From NCBI GenBank assembly GCA_944739405.2, contig OX123182.2, positions 89,768,051-89,832,050 of the forward strand: a stretch of 64,000 nucleotides of DNA, written 5' to 3'. The position numbers were made by a program, and so were the translations under genes. The notes under the pieces were generated by a model. It was not told where the DNA came from and searched no databases. It worked only from the letters and a program-made list of their open reading frames with translations. The DNA is from Euclidia mi. Taxonomy: Eukaryota > Arthropoda > Insecta > Lepidoptera > Erebidae. This document shows positions 44,752 to 54,845 of this stretch, in pieces (position 1 is the stretch's first letter; the number at the start of each line of letters is the position of its first letter).

Positions 44752-45603
44752 TTGGACGAAACGGGTCTCTTGCGCGTTGGAGGGCGTCTCAAGAACGCCA
44801 AGCTCCCTTACGGGGCACGTCACCCCCTTTTGTTACCCAAGGACGGTCATTTGGTACGCTTGTTGGTAACTGACCATCACCTTAAAAATTCGCATGCTGG
44901 TTGTAATGCGCTGTTGGCCATTTTGCAACGCGAATTTTGGATTTTGTCTGCCCGAAGAATTATTCGGCGTGTAGTCTTTCGCTGCATCCCTTGCTATAAG
45001 CTCAAGGCTTCTACCATGCAGCCCTTGATGGGAGACTTACCGGCAGATCGCGTAACTAAGAGCAGGACGTTTGACGGTGTTGGCATGGACTTCGCTGGTC
45101 CCTTTTTGGTGAAAACGTTGACACTTCGAAACAGCAAGACTGTTAAGGCCTACTTGTGTGTTTTTGTTTGTCTCTCCACAAAGGCCGTACACTTAGAACT
45201 GGTCTCCTCGCTTACGACCGAGGCGTTTGTAGCCACTGCTACTGGGCTGCCTTCCTTGATCCGTTCTGATTGCGGCACTAACTTCAAGGGCACTTATAAT
45301 TATTTGAATGATGTTGCTAATATCCTTGAAACCAACAAGGCTGATATAGGCAATAGGCTTGCCCGACGTGGGATAAATTGGTTGTTTTCTCCACCAAATT
45401 GTCCACACTGGGGTGGAATTTTTGAGGCCGCTGTAAAATCGGCCAAAACACACTTGCGCAGGACAATCGGTGAGACGGTCCTTACATTTGAGGAACTCGC
45501 AACTGTGTTTTGTAAGATTGAGGCCGTTTTGAACTCTAGGCCATTGTGCCCGATCTCCTCAGATCCGAATGATTTGGAGGCCCTTACGCTGGGCCATTTT
45601 TAA
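44752..45603 (+). pseudogene. BEL/Pao integrase relic (B)
   Basis: A 283-codon frame with the LLRVGGRL lead-in, the HHCC finger region and the integrase core. It keeps Asp in GVGMDFAGP, Asp in IRSDCGTNF and Glu in GGIFEAAVKSAKTHL. The frame ends at a TAA (45,601-45,603) inside the conserved HFLIGRPL block, where TTA would be expected, so a single substitution stops it. A few codons later the 45,659 insertion begins. Confidence 0.85.
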
Positions 45604-46599
45604 ATTGGTCGCCCACTTGTCGCCTTGCCTGAGTACTCCTATATTGATACAAGACCAGGGGGCTAATCGTGCTATTTTCAAACGTTCAAACGTTGACAAC
45701 GTAACGTATTTGGTGAACGTTTGGTTTTAGTTTGGTTGATGTCAAACATGGCATCGTGCTAATTGTATTGAGCGTTCGAACCGTACACGCAACCCTTACG
45801 TTGGGCTTACGTCAAACGTTTAGTGCTTGACACCGGTTTTTGAAAATAGTAAGTACTATTCTTATCATTGACATATACTCTAACGATAGACGAAGCATTC
45901 CCTATAAATATTTTGTTCAAATTGTCTAATGTATGACGTCTAATCGTACTAGCGCAGCACGCAGGCGCAAGCAGTGCCAATGACTTACAGTGTCTAGTTA
46001 TTATTATAGCCAATCAACAACAACAAGTCCTGGCATCTTACCAATGAGTATCCAATAGTTCTCTAACACTACTGGCTGCTTATGGCCATTAGCAAAGACT
46101 ATTTACATCACAGAAGATATGTTTTCTGCCTACGATATTTCATCAACATAATTAAGCCAGGGTGTGCTTTCGCTCTACTGATCTGTCCGATCGTAGAGAA
46201 GAGGCATTCGGGTTCGCGCTCCCGGCTCGCTCGAGCAGTCGCAATCACTACCAATATCCCCTCCGTGATTGCGGCATCCTTTATTACCTTTGACATCCTT
46301 TCCAAACACCAACCTCCTTTAACACTCTCTTGTCCTATCCTGTATTTCCCTTCCGTTCCTTATCCGAAGTAGAGGTGAAGAAGATGGCGCAATGACTGCA
46401 AGGGGATTAAATACTACTTTACCCCAGGAGGGTACCGGATGTACCGGAGAATCCCTCTCTGAGCATTGTCGCTCAGACTGCCCCATCGTATCTGGGGGGG
46501 GCAAAATTCCCAACGGCGACGCGCTTTGCCACACGTCACGTTTTGTCTCCCCTTCCAACAGAGGCAAAAAGAGGGCTAGGGAATGCCTATTTATACAAG

Positions 46600-48652
46600 T
46601 ATGTGGCGTAAGCAAGAGGAAGCATGTTAAAAAGATTTGTAATGAATGGTGGGATCAGGAAGTAAGTGGTGTGGTCGCGGAAAAGCGCAAAGCATGGATG
46701 GACTTGCTGGCCATAAGAGCCAACAAAAGGGTACAAGGTAGTGTGACTGACAATGAAAGGATAGTGAAAGAAAAGTATGTCAGGTTGAAACATAAAGTAA
46801 AAGAGACAGTGAGAAGAAAGAAAGAAGAATGTAAGGATAAATTTGATATAAAGTTTTCTCAGCATTTTCGGGCCAATATCAAATTATTCTGGCACTTGGT
46901 TAGAACAGCCCGAGGCAAAGCAGGTGACTCAAAAGTTGGTGTGATAAGGGATGTAAATGGAAATATTATAAGAGAGCATGGGGAAGTTTTGGATCAGTGG
47001 AAGGTGTATTTTGAGAATTTATTTGAACGAGGAGAAAGTGACACTAGGAATATAGTAGCGAATGAGGAAGATAATTGTGCAAGTAATATAAGTATGGAAG
47101 AGATACGGTATGCAATGAAAAGTTTGAAAGCGGGTAAAGCTGCGGGATATGACAGAATATCTGCTGAAATGCTCAAGGTAGGCGAAGGCGTCACCGCAAG
47201 CCTGCTGTACCTACTTTTCAATAAATGTTGGCGGTCCGGTCGTGTACCAGGTGACTGGAGCAAGGCCGTAATTGTACCACTGTACAAGGGAAAAGGGTCA
47301 CAGCAGGAATGCAAAAATTATCGCGGTATAAGCCTCCTGAGTGTTGTTGGCAAATTGTATGCAAAGATACTGATTGAAAGAGTGATATCTGAAACGGATA
47401 GAAAAATTTGGGATGTGCAAGCGGGATTCAGAAAGGGAATGGGATGTACGGATCAAGTCTTTTCCTTAAGGTGCATTTCGGAGAAAACCTTAAGTAAACA
47501 CCAGAAGGTTTTCTGCGCCTTTATTGACCTAGAAAAGGCTTACGATCGAGTGGTGAGGGATGAACTTTGGTCAACACTTTCTGTGTATGGAGTGAGCAGC
47601 AGTCTGATACGGGCACTTGAATCCTTATATAGGGATTCAAGTGCCTGTGTCAGAATAAACGGGGCCTACACGGACTGGTTTAACATTGATCGTGGTGTTA
47701 AACAGGGATGTGTAGCGTCTCCTTGGCTATTCAATCTATTCATGGACAGTTGTTTGACCGATCTGAAAGGGTCTGAATGTGGATTAAGAATGGGTGAATC
47801 TGTGTTTAAGACCCTGCTATACGCTGACGATCAGGTTCTTTTTGCGTCGTCAGCGTCTGATTTACAGCAGATGGTCACCGTAATGAATGAGGCGTATAAG
47901 AAGAAGGGCATGAAAGTGAATGTAAGCAAGACTAAGGTCATGGTCATAGAGAGGGAAGACAGTATAACTGAATGTAACATAATGATAGGAGATGAAAAAG
48001 TGGAACAAGTGAATGAGTTTGTGTATTTAGGGTCTTTGTTTACGAGAGATGGGAAATGTGAGGGCGATGTTGAAAGGAGAGTGAAAGCAGGAAATAGTAA
48101 TCATCAGTAGCGAAATTATCCCAAGCAAGGCTCGTCTTGCTGTACTGCAGGGAGTTTTGGCGCCAACACTGATGTATGGTAGCGAATCATGGGTATGGCA
48201 GACGAAGCATGAAAGTAGAATCAATGCTGTGGAGATGAGAGCTTTAAGGAGTATGTGCGGAATAAGTTTGAAAGATAAAGTGCGTAACAGTGTGATACGG
48301 GAAAAGTGTGGTCTAAAAGAAGATGTAGCGACAAAGATTGAAAAAGGAATGTTACGTTGGTTTGGACATCTGGAGCGGGTGGATGAAAGAAGAAATACGA
48401 AAGGAGTGTATCGTGCGAGAATAAATGGAAATGTCGGTAGGGGACGCCCTAGGCGGACGTACGCCGACCAAATAGGTGATCTACTGATAAAGGGTAAAAT
48501 AAAAAGTACCTATTACCGACGTGCATGCATGACGAGGTTAATGAATGTCGATGAAGCGAAAGAGGTATGTTTGAACCGAAACATGTGGCGTTCCATAGTC
48601 TCTGCCTACCCCAATGGGAGACAGGCGTGACGTTATAGATAGATAGATAGAA
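46600..48652 (+). pseudogene. RTE-type LINE, 5'-truncated, RT domain
   Basis: One frame (to 48,110) encodes ICNEWWDQEVSGVVAEKRKAW, KAGKAAGYDRISAEMLK, NYRGISLLSVVGKLYAKI, FIDLEKAYDRV, KQGCVASPWLFNLFMD and the catalytic TLLYADDQVLF near 47,820. A short deletion/frameshift at about 48,100 moves reading to 48,157-48,630 (TLMYGSESWVW to WRSIVSAYPNGRQA). A (GATA)n tail ends at 48,650. The APE endonuclease is missing, so the copy is 5'-truncated. Codons before about 46,600 in the same open frame do not look like RTE protein. Confidence 0.88.
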
Positions 48653-48881
48653 TAAGAACAGTTTATTTATGAAAATAAAAGGAATTAATTGCTGTGGGTT
48701 TATTTAAGTAAAAAATAGAATCTATAAACATATTCAGATGTTTTTATTACAAAATAGAAAAATGTATTCGTAGGCGTAAGTTCAAGACCTTGCCTTAGTT
48801 GCCTCACGAATAGTTCTAATTTTTAAACTTTATATTTATCTTACTATGAGAATTGCTTAAACATATCTTAATATATAAAAT

Positions 48882-49073
48882 TCTTGCGTTACTGACTGAC
48901 TGACAGACACGCTACAGGCGAAACTATTGGGCGCAGGAAGCTGAAATTTGGCATGTATGTTCCTTGGGGACCGTAGGGGTGCACTAAGAAGGGATTTCCC
49001 GAAATTCCCACGGAATCCGCCAAAACGGGTAAATTTAAAAAAATTGTAGGCGTAGCTGCTGGCGTCCTCTAGT
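48882..49073 (+). repeat. Dispersed repeat (Helitron-like ends), copy 3
   Basis: TCTTGCGTTACTGACTGACTGACAG through TTTGGCATGTATGTTCCTTGG, GCACTAAGAAGGGATTTCCC and GGCGTAGCTGCTGGCGTCCTCTAGT. Full-length relative to copy 1. Confidence 0.65.
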
Positions 49074-49212
49074 CCTAATATATAAGGCAGGATTATTTGT
49101 CATTCTGTAAAGATGCCCTTGCTGACCACTGAGTTCTAAACCTACACATGTGGCAGATGGCACTATGTGCTACCATAAGGAAACCAATAATTAAAAAAAA
49201 ATCTATGACGAA

Positions 49213-49270
49213 GTGGCCTGAGTAGCTTAGTCGGTACGGTATCGACGTGGTCGCGGGTTGAAGTCCTGCC
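49213..49270 (+). repeat. tRNA-like SINE head fragment
   Basis: TGGCCTGAGTAGCTTAGTCGG resembles an A box region and CGGGTTGAAGTCC a degenerate B box. Too divergent and unpaired at the acceptor stem for a working tRNA gene. Confidence 0.35.
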
Positions 49271-51080
49271 TAAAAAAATTATTTTAAATTGCAGATAAAT
49301 TTATTTCAATAACTATTCAATTGCCACCAAACACAAATAATTTTGTCTATTGGTCGGAAAATGGAAATCAGGATCTGTTTTGGCCTCATGGTTAAATATT
49401 ATTTTTGCGTGTTTTTCTATAACTGCAAATGTGTACCTACTATGATGAAGTGTTGAAATATTCGTTAATACGGTTATTACGATCAATATACCAAAAAATA
49501 AAAAGAACACAGAATTAGTGTTATACAACGTCAAATTGGTTTTATAACATTAATCAAACTAAAAAACTTTTAAAACCAATACCTTCACGAAGTCTGGTCT
49601 TAGTCATATATTTTACCTACAATCACTTGCAATGTATTTCTGCATAGTAGTTAGTCTATGATCGTAAATGACGTCACATAAAAATAAAGAAATATATTAT
49701 AATGTGGTATTATGATACATTTAACTCTTTTATTTACATAAATCATTAAAAATATTGACTAACGCTACTACGGATACAAGTTCTGATTCAAATTAATCGA
49801 TATATCGTCGCCACACAGTCAATAAACGAAGCGGACCCACACTGCAGGAAAGTCAAAGTGACACTAGATTGCTTTGCCGGTATGTTCATGCAAAGCATTT
49901 GAACAAAGTAAATGTTCTGAATGCTACATCTAGTACTTTAGTACATATATATCGATGACTCTTATACTAAAGAGGCTGTAGCGACATCGCGCCATGTGCA
50001 AGCACTATTTTAAATGTCAATAAATATTATATTATGAAATCGTGAAATAATTTTATTAAAATTATACGGTAAGTACCGAAATATTGTTTACTAGGTTACT
50101 ATTGTTCACTTATTACTTATGTAATAAGTGATTTATGCAAAAAAACAATTAATGATCACACTTGGTCATGTAGAAGTGGTTTTTATTTCTCTAGAGTAAC
50201 AAAGGTGAATTCAAATGATGTTGCACCACAACATTACCGCAATTGCAGCTTCTTCTGCTATCTGTCGAGCCCAATACGAATTTTATATGATCGTTACAAT
50301 AAACAACACCTATTTTTCAGATTTGGAATAATATATAGAGCAGAGAAAGATGCTAAACAAACCCCGAATTGTCAGCGTTCGGCATAATAGTCATCCTTTC
50401 TATAAAAGAAGCGATAGACAAAAAGCTGGAGAATTTGAATTTGGCTGACTTTCTAACTTTTCAGGTACGCATTTCAATTATCGTTACCTAAGATCCTACA
50501 GTATTTACTCTCATTCTGAACTTGTATCATAATATGCACAGATACCCAACAAAATAATGTAAGTATATTATACTCAAACACAAGATATAGCGCACGTATG
50601 AGAACAATATTAATCTTAAGTTAAATGTCAGCGGGTTTAGTTATTTTGGTGAAACTTATATTTGAGTAAATAAATACTGAATAATTTATGTTTTAATTTT
50701 GTTCACAGTAGCCAAGGAGTAAGCAGAATAATAAGCCGCTCGTTAGCACAACCACATGAACATAATTGCAAGTTAACAAAAATGAGCAATTTGCTTTGAG
50801 CCAAATCGAGACCATCATCACTTCTTGGACATTAAACAAGAATATACTATTAATTAGTATACTAAAATAATGTAAACCAAACCAAATACATAATTTAATA
50901 CTGTGAAGTTCATGTTGTAACAATGGCCTTACAGATGTTGATTGTTTCAACTCTACTTAAAATTATATTTTGTATCAGATTTCATCATCTCAACACACTG
51001 AATAAATAAAATCGAAATGTGAAATTGGAGCTTGCTTTTTAATATACATACCTACTCTATTTCTTTAACTATCTATTGAA
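49271..51080. other. No recognisable gene (1.8 kb inside the 8.6-kb insertion)
   Basis: AT-rich sequence. Open frames of 60-85 codons show no recognisable domain. It may include original internal sequence of the inverted-repeat element. Confidence 0.5.
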
Positions 51081-51149
51081 GTGGTCCAGCGGTAGTCTGG
51101 GTAACACTGGATCATCAGATATTGGACTCGATACCCGATTAGAAAGTAC
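51081..51149 (+). repeat. tRNA-like SINE head, cut by the solo LTR
   Basis: GTGGTCCAGCGGTAGTCTGGG (A-box-like) and GGACTCGATACCC (B-box-like). The solo LTR begins a few bases later. Confidence 0.45.
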
Positions 51150-51154
51150 GCTTA

Positions 51155-52002
51155 TGTTCACACATGAACATGCCATGCCATATCAGCGATATAATCCTGC
51201 GTGAGTTTTTATCGCAACAATTATTGTTCGTGATATTTATTCAATTAAGAGAAAATCACGTACTCACCTAAGGTACATACCGCTGAGATGGCACCTTACA
51301 CACACAGCACACAACCGTAAAGTTGCGTGTGTGTACATAGGATAAGTTTAGTATATAAGATCATGTAGATTAAGAAATAAACCAGTCACAAGTTCAATCC
51401 GACTTTGACTCGATACCCTTCCCATACCTCTGACGGTGGCCAAGACACCTTTAGCCATCAGTACTGATCAGCTCGGTGAGTCTGTCGAGTTGGCCATCGG
51501 AAAACCATTTCCACCATACCTAAGTCCCACAGTCCGTCTGTCATCATAGGTCTCCGGTGGCAGATATCCCGCACCTATCTATATAAGTATATATAAATAC
51601 GTATAGTAGGGCTAGGATCTAATAGGGATTGTAGGGACAAATAGGGTTAGGTTCTAGGCGCGTACGAATCGTAGGTCTGTATCACAGCATACCACAGTAG
51701 TACCACGATAGTACGTGCCATAGGTTAGGCGCTTAGTAGTAGGTGCGTATAAGTGCTGGTCTGTATCACAGAATACCACAGAGCACCAAGCCTATACGCA
51801 TTTTACGCTAGGTGCAAGTTAGGATAGGTTTAGGATACATATACGTATAAGGATTAGGATAACTAGGATAGGATATTAGGTATTGGTGATAGGCTACGAC
51901 TCTAGGATAGTGTAGGTTAACAAGTTAGATTATTTCCTTATCATTTAATTAATCCTCTTGTACAGTGGGGTTAGTAGCGTCCAGCTGCTATCCCGCTGTT
52001 CA
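51155..52002 (+). mobile_element. Solo LTR of a BEL/Pao family related to the provirus
   Basis: 848 bp starting TGTTCACACATGAACATG and ending GCTGTTCA, flanked by GCTTA at 51,150-51,154 and 52,003-52,007. It shares GACTTTGACTC, GGCCAAGACACCTTTAGCC, GAAAACCATTTCCACCA and GTGGCAGATATCC blocks in order with the provirus LTR at 14,516. It is longer (848 against 731 bp) and clearly diverged, so it is a sister family or an old relative left by LTR-LTR recombination. Confidence 0.9.
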
Positions 52003-52065
52003 GCTTATGTTAGCTCACACACTTGTATCACATCCTGCTGAGTTAGTGGTTAGTTTCCCTTGTAG

Positions 52066-52198
52066 ATCGGCTTATTGGGCTAGTGGTACCTAACACTGAC
52101 TGCTAAGACGAAAGTCATGGGTTCGATTACCACCCAGGAGAACTCTTTGTGCGATGAGCAAATTACCATAACTATAATACTCGTATGTGTATAAAAGA
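52066..52198 (+). mobile_element. tRNA-headed SINE
   Basis: TATTGGGCTAGTGGT (A box) and CATGGGTTCGATTACC (B box) at tRNA-like spacing, then an AACTCTTTGTGCGATGAGCA body similar to 53,171. The hairpin at 52,202 follows at once. Confidence 0.6.
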
Positions 52199-52201
52199 AA
52201 T

Positions 52202-52264
52202 ACTTATATATATTAATAAATTGTCTGACTATGGTAGTCAGACAATTGATTAATATATATAAGT
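52202..52264. repeat. 63-bp hairpin
   Basis: ACTTATATATATTAATAAAT and TTGTCTGAC pair with GTCAGACAA and ATTAATATATATAAGT across a loop of about seven bases, with roughly one unpaired position. Confidence 0.85.
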
Positions 52265-52334
52265 AGTGGCCACTAGGTTGTGCCTAGTTTGGGATCACAC
52301 CGCCAGGTGTCACAGAGAATTAATTTATTCTTAT

Positions 52335-52600
52335 GTTTCAAGGAAGTCGTTTGGCTTGGTATGGACATATTATGCGAAGAGATGATATGTATATAGGTAA
52401 GCAACTGATGAATATGAAGGTAGAGGGATGGAAAGGGAGAGGGAGGCCAAGGAAAAGATGGATGGACTGTGTGAGGATGGATATGAAAGAGAAAGGGGTA
52501 AATGATCAGATGACGGGCGACAGAAAAGAATGGAAGCGAAGGACGTACTGCGCCGACCCCAAATAGATTGGGACCAGGGCAAGAAGATGATGATGATGAT
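52335..52600 (+). pseudogene. RTE-type LINE 3' end with (GAT)n tail
   Basis: The open frame encodes GSRLAWYGHIMRRDD, GRGRPRKRWMDCV and a final WKRRTYCADPK followed by a stop and (GATGAT)n. This is the C-terminus and tail of a BovB/RTE-like element different from the one at 46,600 (which ends YPNGRQA with a GATA tail). A fragment of the same family is at 63,630. Confidence 0.78.
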
Positions 52601-53129
52601 GTTTCTCTTCTTCACGGATATTTTCTTACAATTCACTTAGAAATTCACCCGGTCTAAATGGTCACTAAGGACGAAAGGCGGCACCTACCCTAACCACTCT
52701 CATACTAGTATGGGCAGGTGGTACTTGATGGGCGAACTTATTAGATAGATATTCTCTTAACAGACTCCAAGGCTTATTACTTTTACTATATATGCAAAGC
52801 GGGCAACAGTGATGTTTTGTCATGGCGTGTCTCGTGGCAACAAAGACCCGGGGCAGGTTTTCCCGTGATTATGCCTTTGAAAATTACAACAAGCGAACAG
52901 CTCCTGTGGCCTTCCCTTCGCTGATTGGCCAAAGCAAGCCAAATTTAAGAGCCCTGAACCAACTAGTCAAAATAGGCTGGCCGGAGACTAGGCTCTGACC
53001 GAACCGGTTCTCATTGGACTATTAGGCACCCACAGATTACATGAAATTTACAATTCTGTGTCGGCACCGCATTGCGCTTCCCCCGCACGCACATTCAACT
53101 CGCTGCCACCCAGCCCTAATCTAAGACTT
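52601..53129. other. No recognisable gene
   Basis: Moderately GC-rich with no coding signal. The sequence AGGCTCTGACCGAACCGG and neighbours could not be assigned. Confidence 0.5.
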
Positions 53130-53215
53130 AGGTCTGTTACCCGAGGTAGTGGGTTGGATTCCTAATACGACAAATCTTTGTATGATGAGCACTACGCTTT
53201 TGTATGTGTCTTGGT
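53130..53215 (+). repeat. SINE fragment
   Basis: GTGGGTTGGATTCC (degenerate B box), then ACAAATCTTTGTATGATGAGCA, the same body type as the SINE at 52,066. Confidence 0.45.
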
Positions 53216-53650
53216 TAAATTAAATAGTTACAATACCTATCTAGGTACTTAGGAAAAACAATTTTAAATGAACGTTTATCAGTCGTCTACTTGCTGAATA
53301 CAGGCGTCTGAGAGCGCAGTGACCGAGTAGGCAGTCTTTTCGCTTAAGCCACCCAAAGAACCTATAACTGTGACAGTATTATGTGTATGGTATAAGTATA
53401 TCCACATAATATTATTATTTCAGCCTTTCAAAAGTGAATTTCTAGGAAGGTATCGCGTCGAGATATAGCCTTTTTGATGAGATGCCTTCCTAAACATTGT
53501 TAAAAATATAGGGCCAAGCAAGCTTGACGCCAATCTTGCAATAATGAATTCTACCGCAACAATAAGCTATACTAAAGAGATATCTATAAAAGTTGTCTTA
53601 TATGAAAGAATGTTGTTCACTCATTTAAGTTGCAATCAAACGTATTATAA
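53216..53650. other. No recognisable gene
   Basis: AT-rich sequence without coding signal between two SINE fragments. Confidence 0.55.
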
Positions 53651-53875
53651 GCATACATACAAACATAGACTCACGCCAGTTTCCCCGAAGGGGTAGGCAG
53701 AGGCATATTAATCGCCCACTTTTCGCCAGTGTTTTGATCCCACGTAATAGGTGGCGAGCCTATTGCCGCTTATCGGGATATTTTGTTTGCCAGAGCCTCG
53801 TCCATTGATGGGCAGGTGCACCACTTGCAGTTGAGGTTGGCTTGGGATCCTAAGTTCTTGGTGGGAACCCTATGC
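53651..53875 (-). mobile_element. SINE/RTE-tailed retroposon, 3' part
   Basis: The reverse strand ends CTCTGCCTACCCCTTCGGGG with a TATG-type tail and shares GGCGAAAAGTGGG and GGCAATAGGCTCGCC blocks with the SINE at 33,640-34,044. The tRNA head is replaced by other sequence (around 53,800-53,870). Confidence 0.6.
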
Positions 53876-54225
53876 ATATGCCACTAAATTGATAATTAAT
53901 ACAAAATTATCTTAATAATTTTCTCAAATTTAAAATATTATATAATTGAAAAGTTCGTCGATAGGAACTTTTGGTTTGATAACGTATGAGACGTTCGCGA
54001 ACGTAACGGTTTTGGTTTAAAACGTTGTCAAATAATAGCGCGATACCATGCAACAACGAGAGTTCGCTCGCACGCTGTCACCTAGCTGTCACTGAACGTA
54101 TCTGTCCTCCAAAAACCAAATCGTTTACGTTCAAATAATTAGCACGATACGAAATGTGCATAACGTAACGTTTTCGGTTGAAGTTTGGTTTTGGTAAATA
54201 CGTTGACGTTTAGCACGATTGCCCC

Positions 54226-54559
54226 CCTTCGTCTCTCGCGTTTTGAATTGTTAGCCAGATTACTCAGAGCTTTTGGAAACGCTGGAATTTGGAATATTTG
54301 CACATACTCCAGCAACGCGTTAAGTGGACCGACAGGACTGATCCACCCAAGATTGGTGACCTCGTTTTGATCAAGGAGGCTAACCTTCCGCCACTCAGAT
54401 GGCGCAGGGGGCGCATTCTTCGTTTGGTAACTGGGGCTGATGGAGTTCCCCGATTTGCTGAGGTCTTGGTGGACGGTTCGATTCTGAGGAGAGCGGTTGC
54501 AATGTTGTCACGTCTACCAACTGATTAGCGGACCGGTAGGCCGGTCCGGGGCGGGTGGA
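54226..54559 (+). pseudogene. BEL/Pao relic B, integrase C-terminal end
   Basis: Continues relic B after the insertion. The line LSRFELLARLLRAF, then FWKRWNLEYLHILQQRVKW, is read across a one-base frame change near 54,280. KIGDLVLIKEANLPPLRW and the end MLSRLPTD with a stop at 54,528 follow. This is the standard C-terminal end of BEL/Pao integrase. A short, moderately purine-rich stretch leads to the LTR. Confidence 0.85.
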
Positions 54560-54845
54560 TGTTTGAAATAGAAATATTATTTGATAGGTCAAGTCGATTA
54601 TATCGATTTAGTAACGTTTGGTTTAGTCTATTGTATATTTTGACTATGGTCACACTATGAACTTTCATTCACTCACTTTCGTACATTGTCGTTTCCCGCG
54701 GTCAGCGAAAAAACAAACCTAGCTTTTTGTTCGCTCTGGAAAATTCCGTTTTGTGAGCGCGTTTTGATCTTGTATTTGGTTGTAAAACTAAAATCGGTGT
54801 GAATGCCGCTTCTTGATCTATAACCGGCATCGGTTTAGTTGTGAT
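54560..54845 (+). repeat. 3' LTR of BEL/Pao relic B, incomplete
   Basis: Begins TGTTTGAAATAGAAATATT directly after the purine-rich stretch. Its first 50 bases match, in reverse, the LTR stubs at 2,338, 8,745 and in unit 3. It runs until the LINE tail at about 54,845; no CA end is identifiable before that. Confidence 0.75.

Larger units (their letters stand above)
43190..45658 (+). mobile_element. BEL/Pao relic B, left part (RT to integrase)
   Basis: Forward copy of the family seen reversed at 1-2,338. It is 5'-truncated in the RT fingers (FRRHQVVFVDIK) at about 43,190 and broken at 45,658 by the inverted-repeat insertion. Coding resumes at 54,226 with LSRFELLARLLRAFWKRW, which continues the integrase C-terminal region, and then reaches an LTR start at 54,560. 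Confidence 0.9.
45659..54225. mobile_element. 8.6-kb insertion with short terminal inverted repeats
   Basis: The left end GGGGGCTAATCGTGCTA and the right end, read in reverse, GGGGGGCAATCGTGCTA form imperfect inverted repeats. They interrupt the integrase region of BEL/Pao relic B, whose coding continues on both sides. Subterminal sequence on both sides is rich in AACGT/CGTTTGG and has further ATCGTGCTAATT copies (45,753 and, inverted, 54,143). No transposase is evident, and no clear target duplication is visible because the G/C runs blur the border. The interior carries an RTE LINE, SINEs and a solo LTR, presumably later insertions. Confidence 0.72.

Noticed and set aside
46108..46305. Reverse frame with a vaguely hAT-like C-terminal block (SREREPECLFSTIGQI)
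   Set aside because: The resemblance is limited to a few residues, the context lacks any other hAT transposase motif, and the surrounding ends show no 8-bp duplication.
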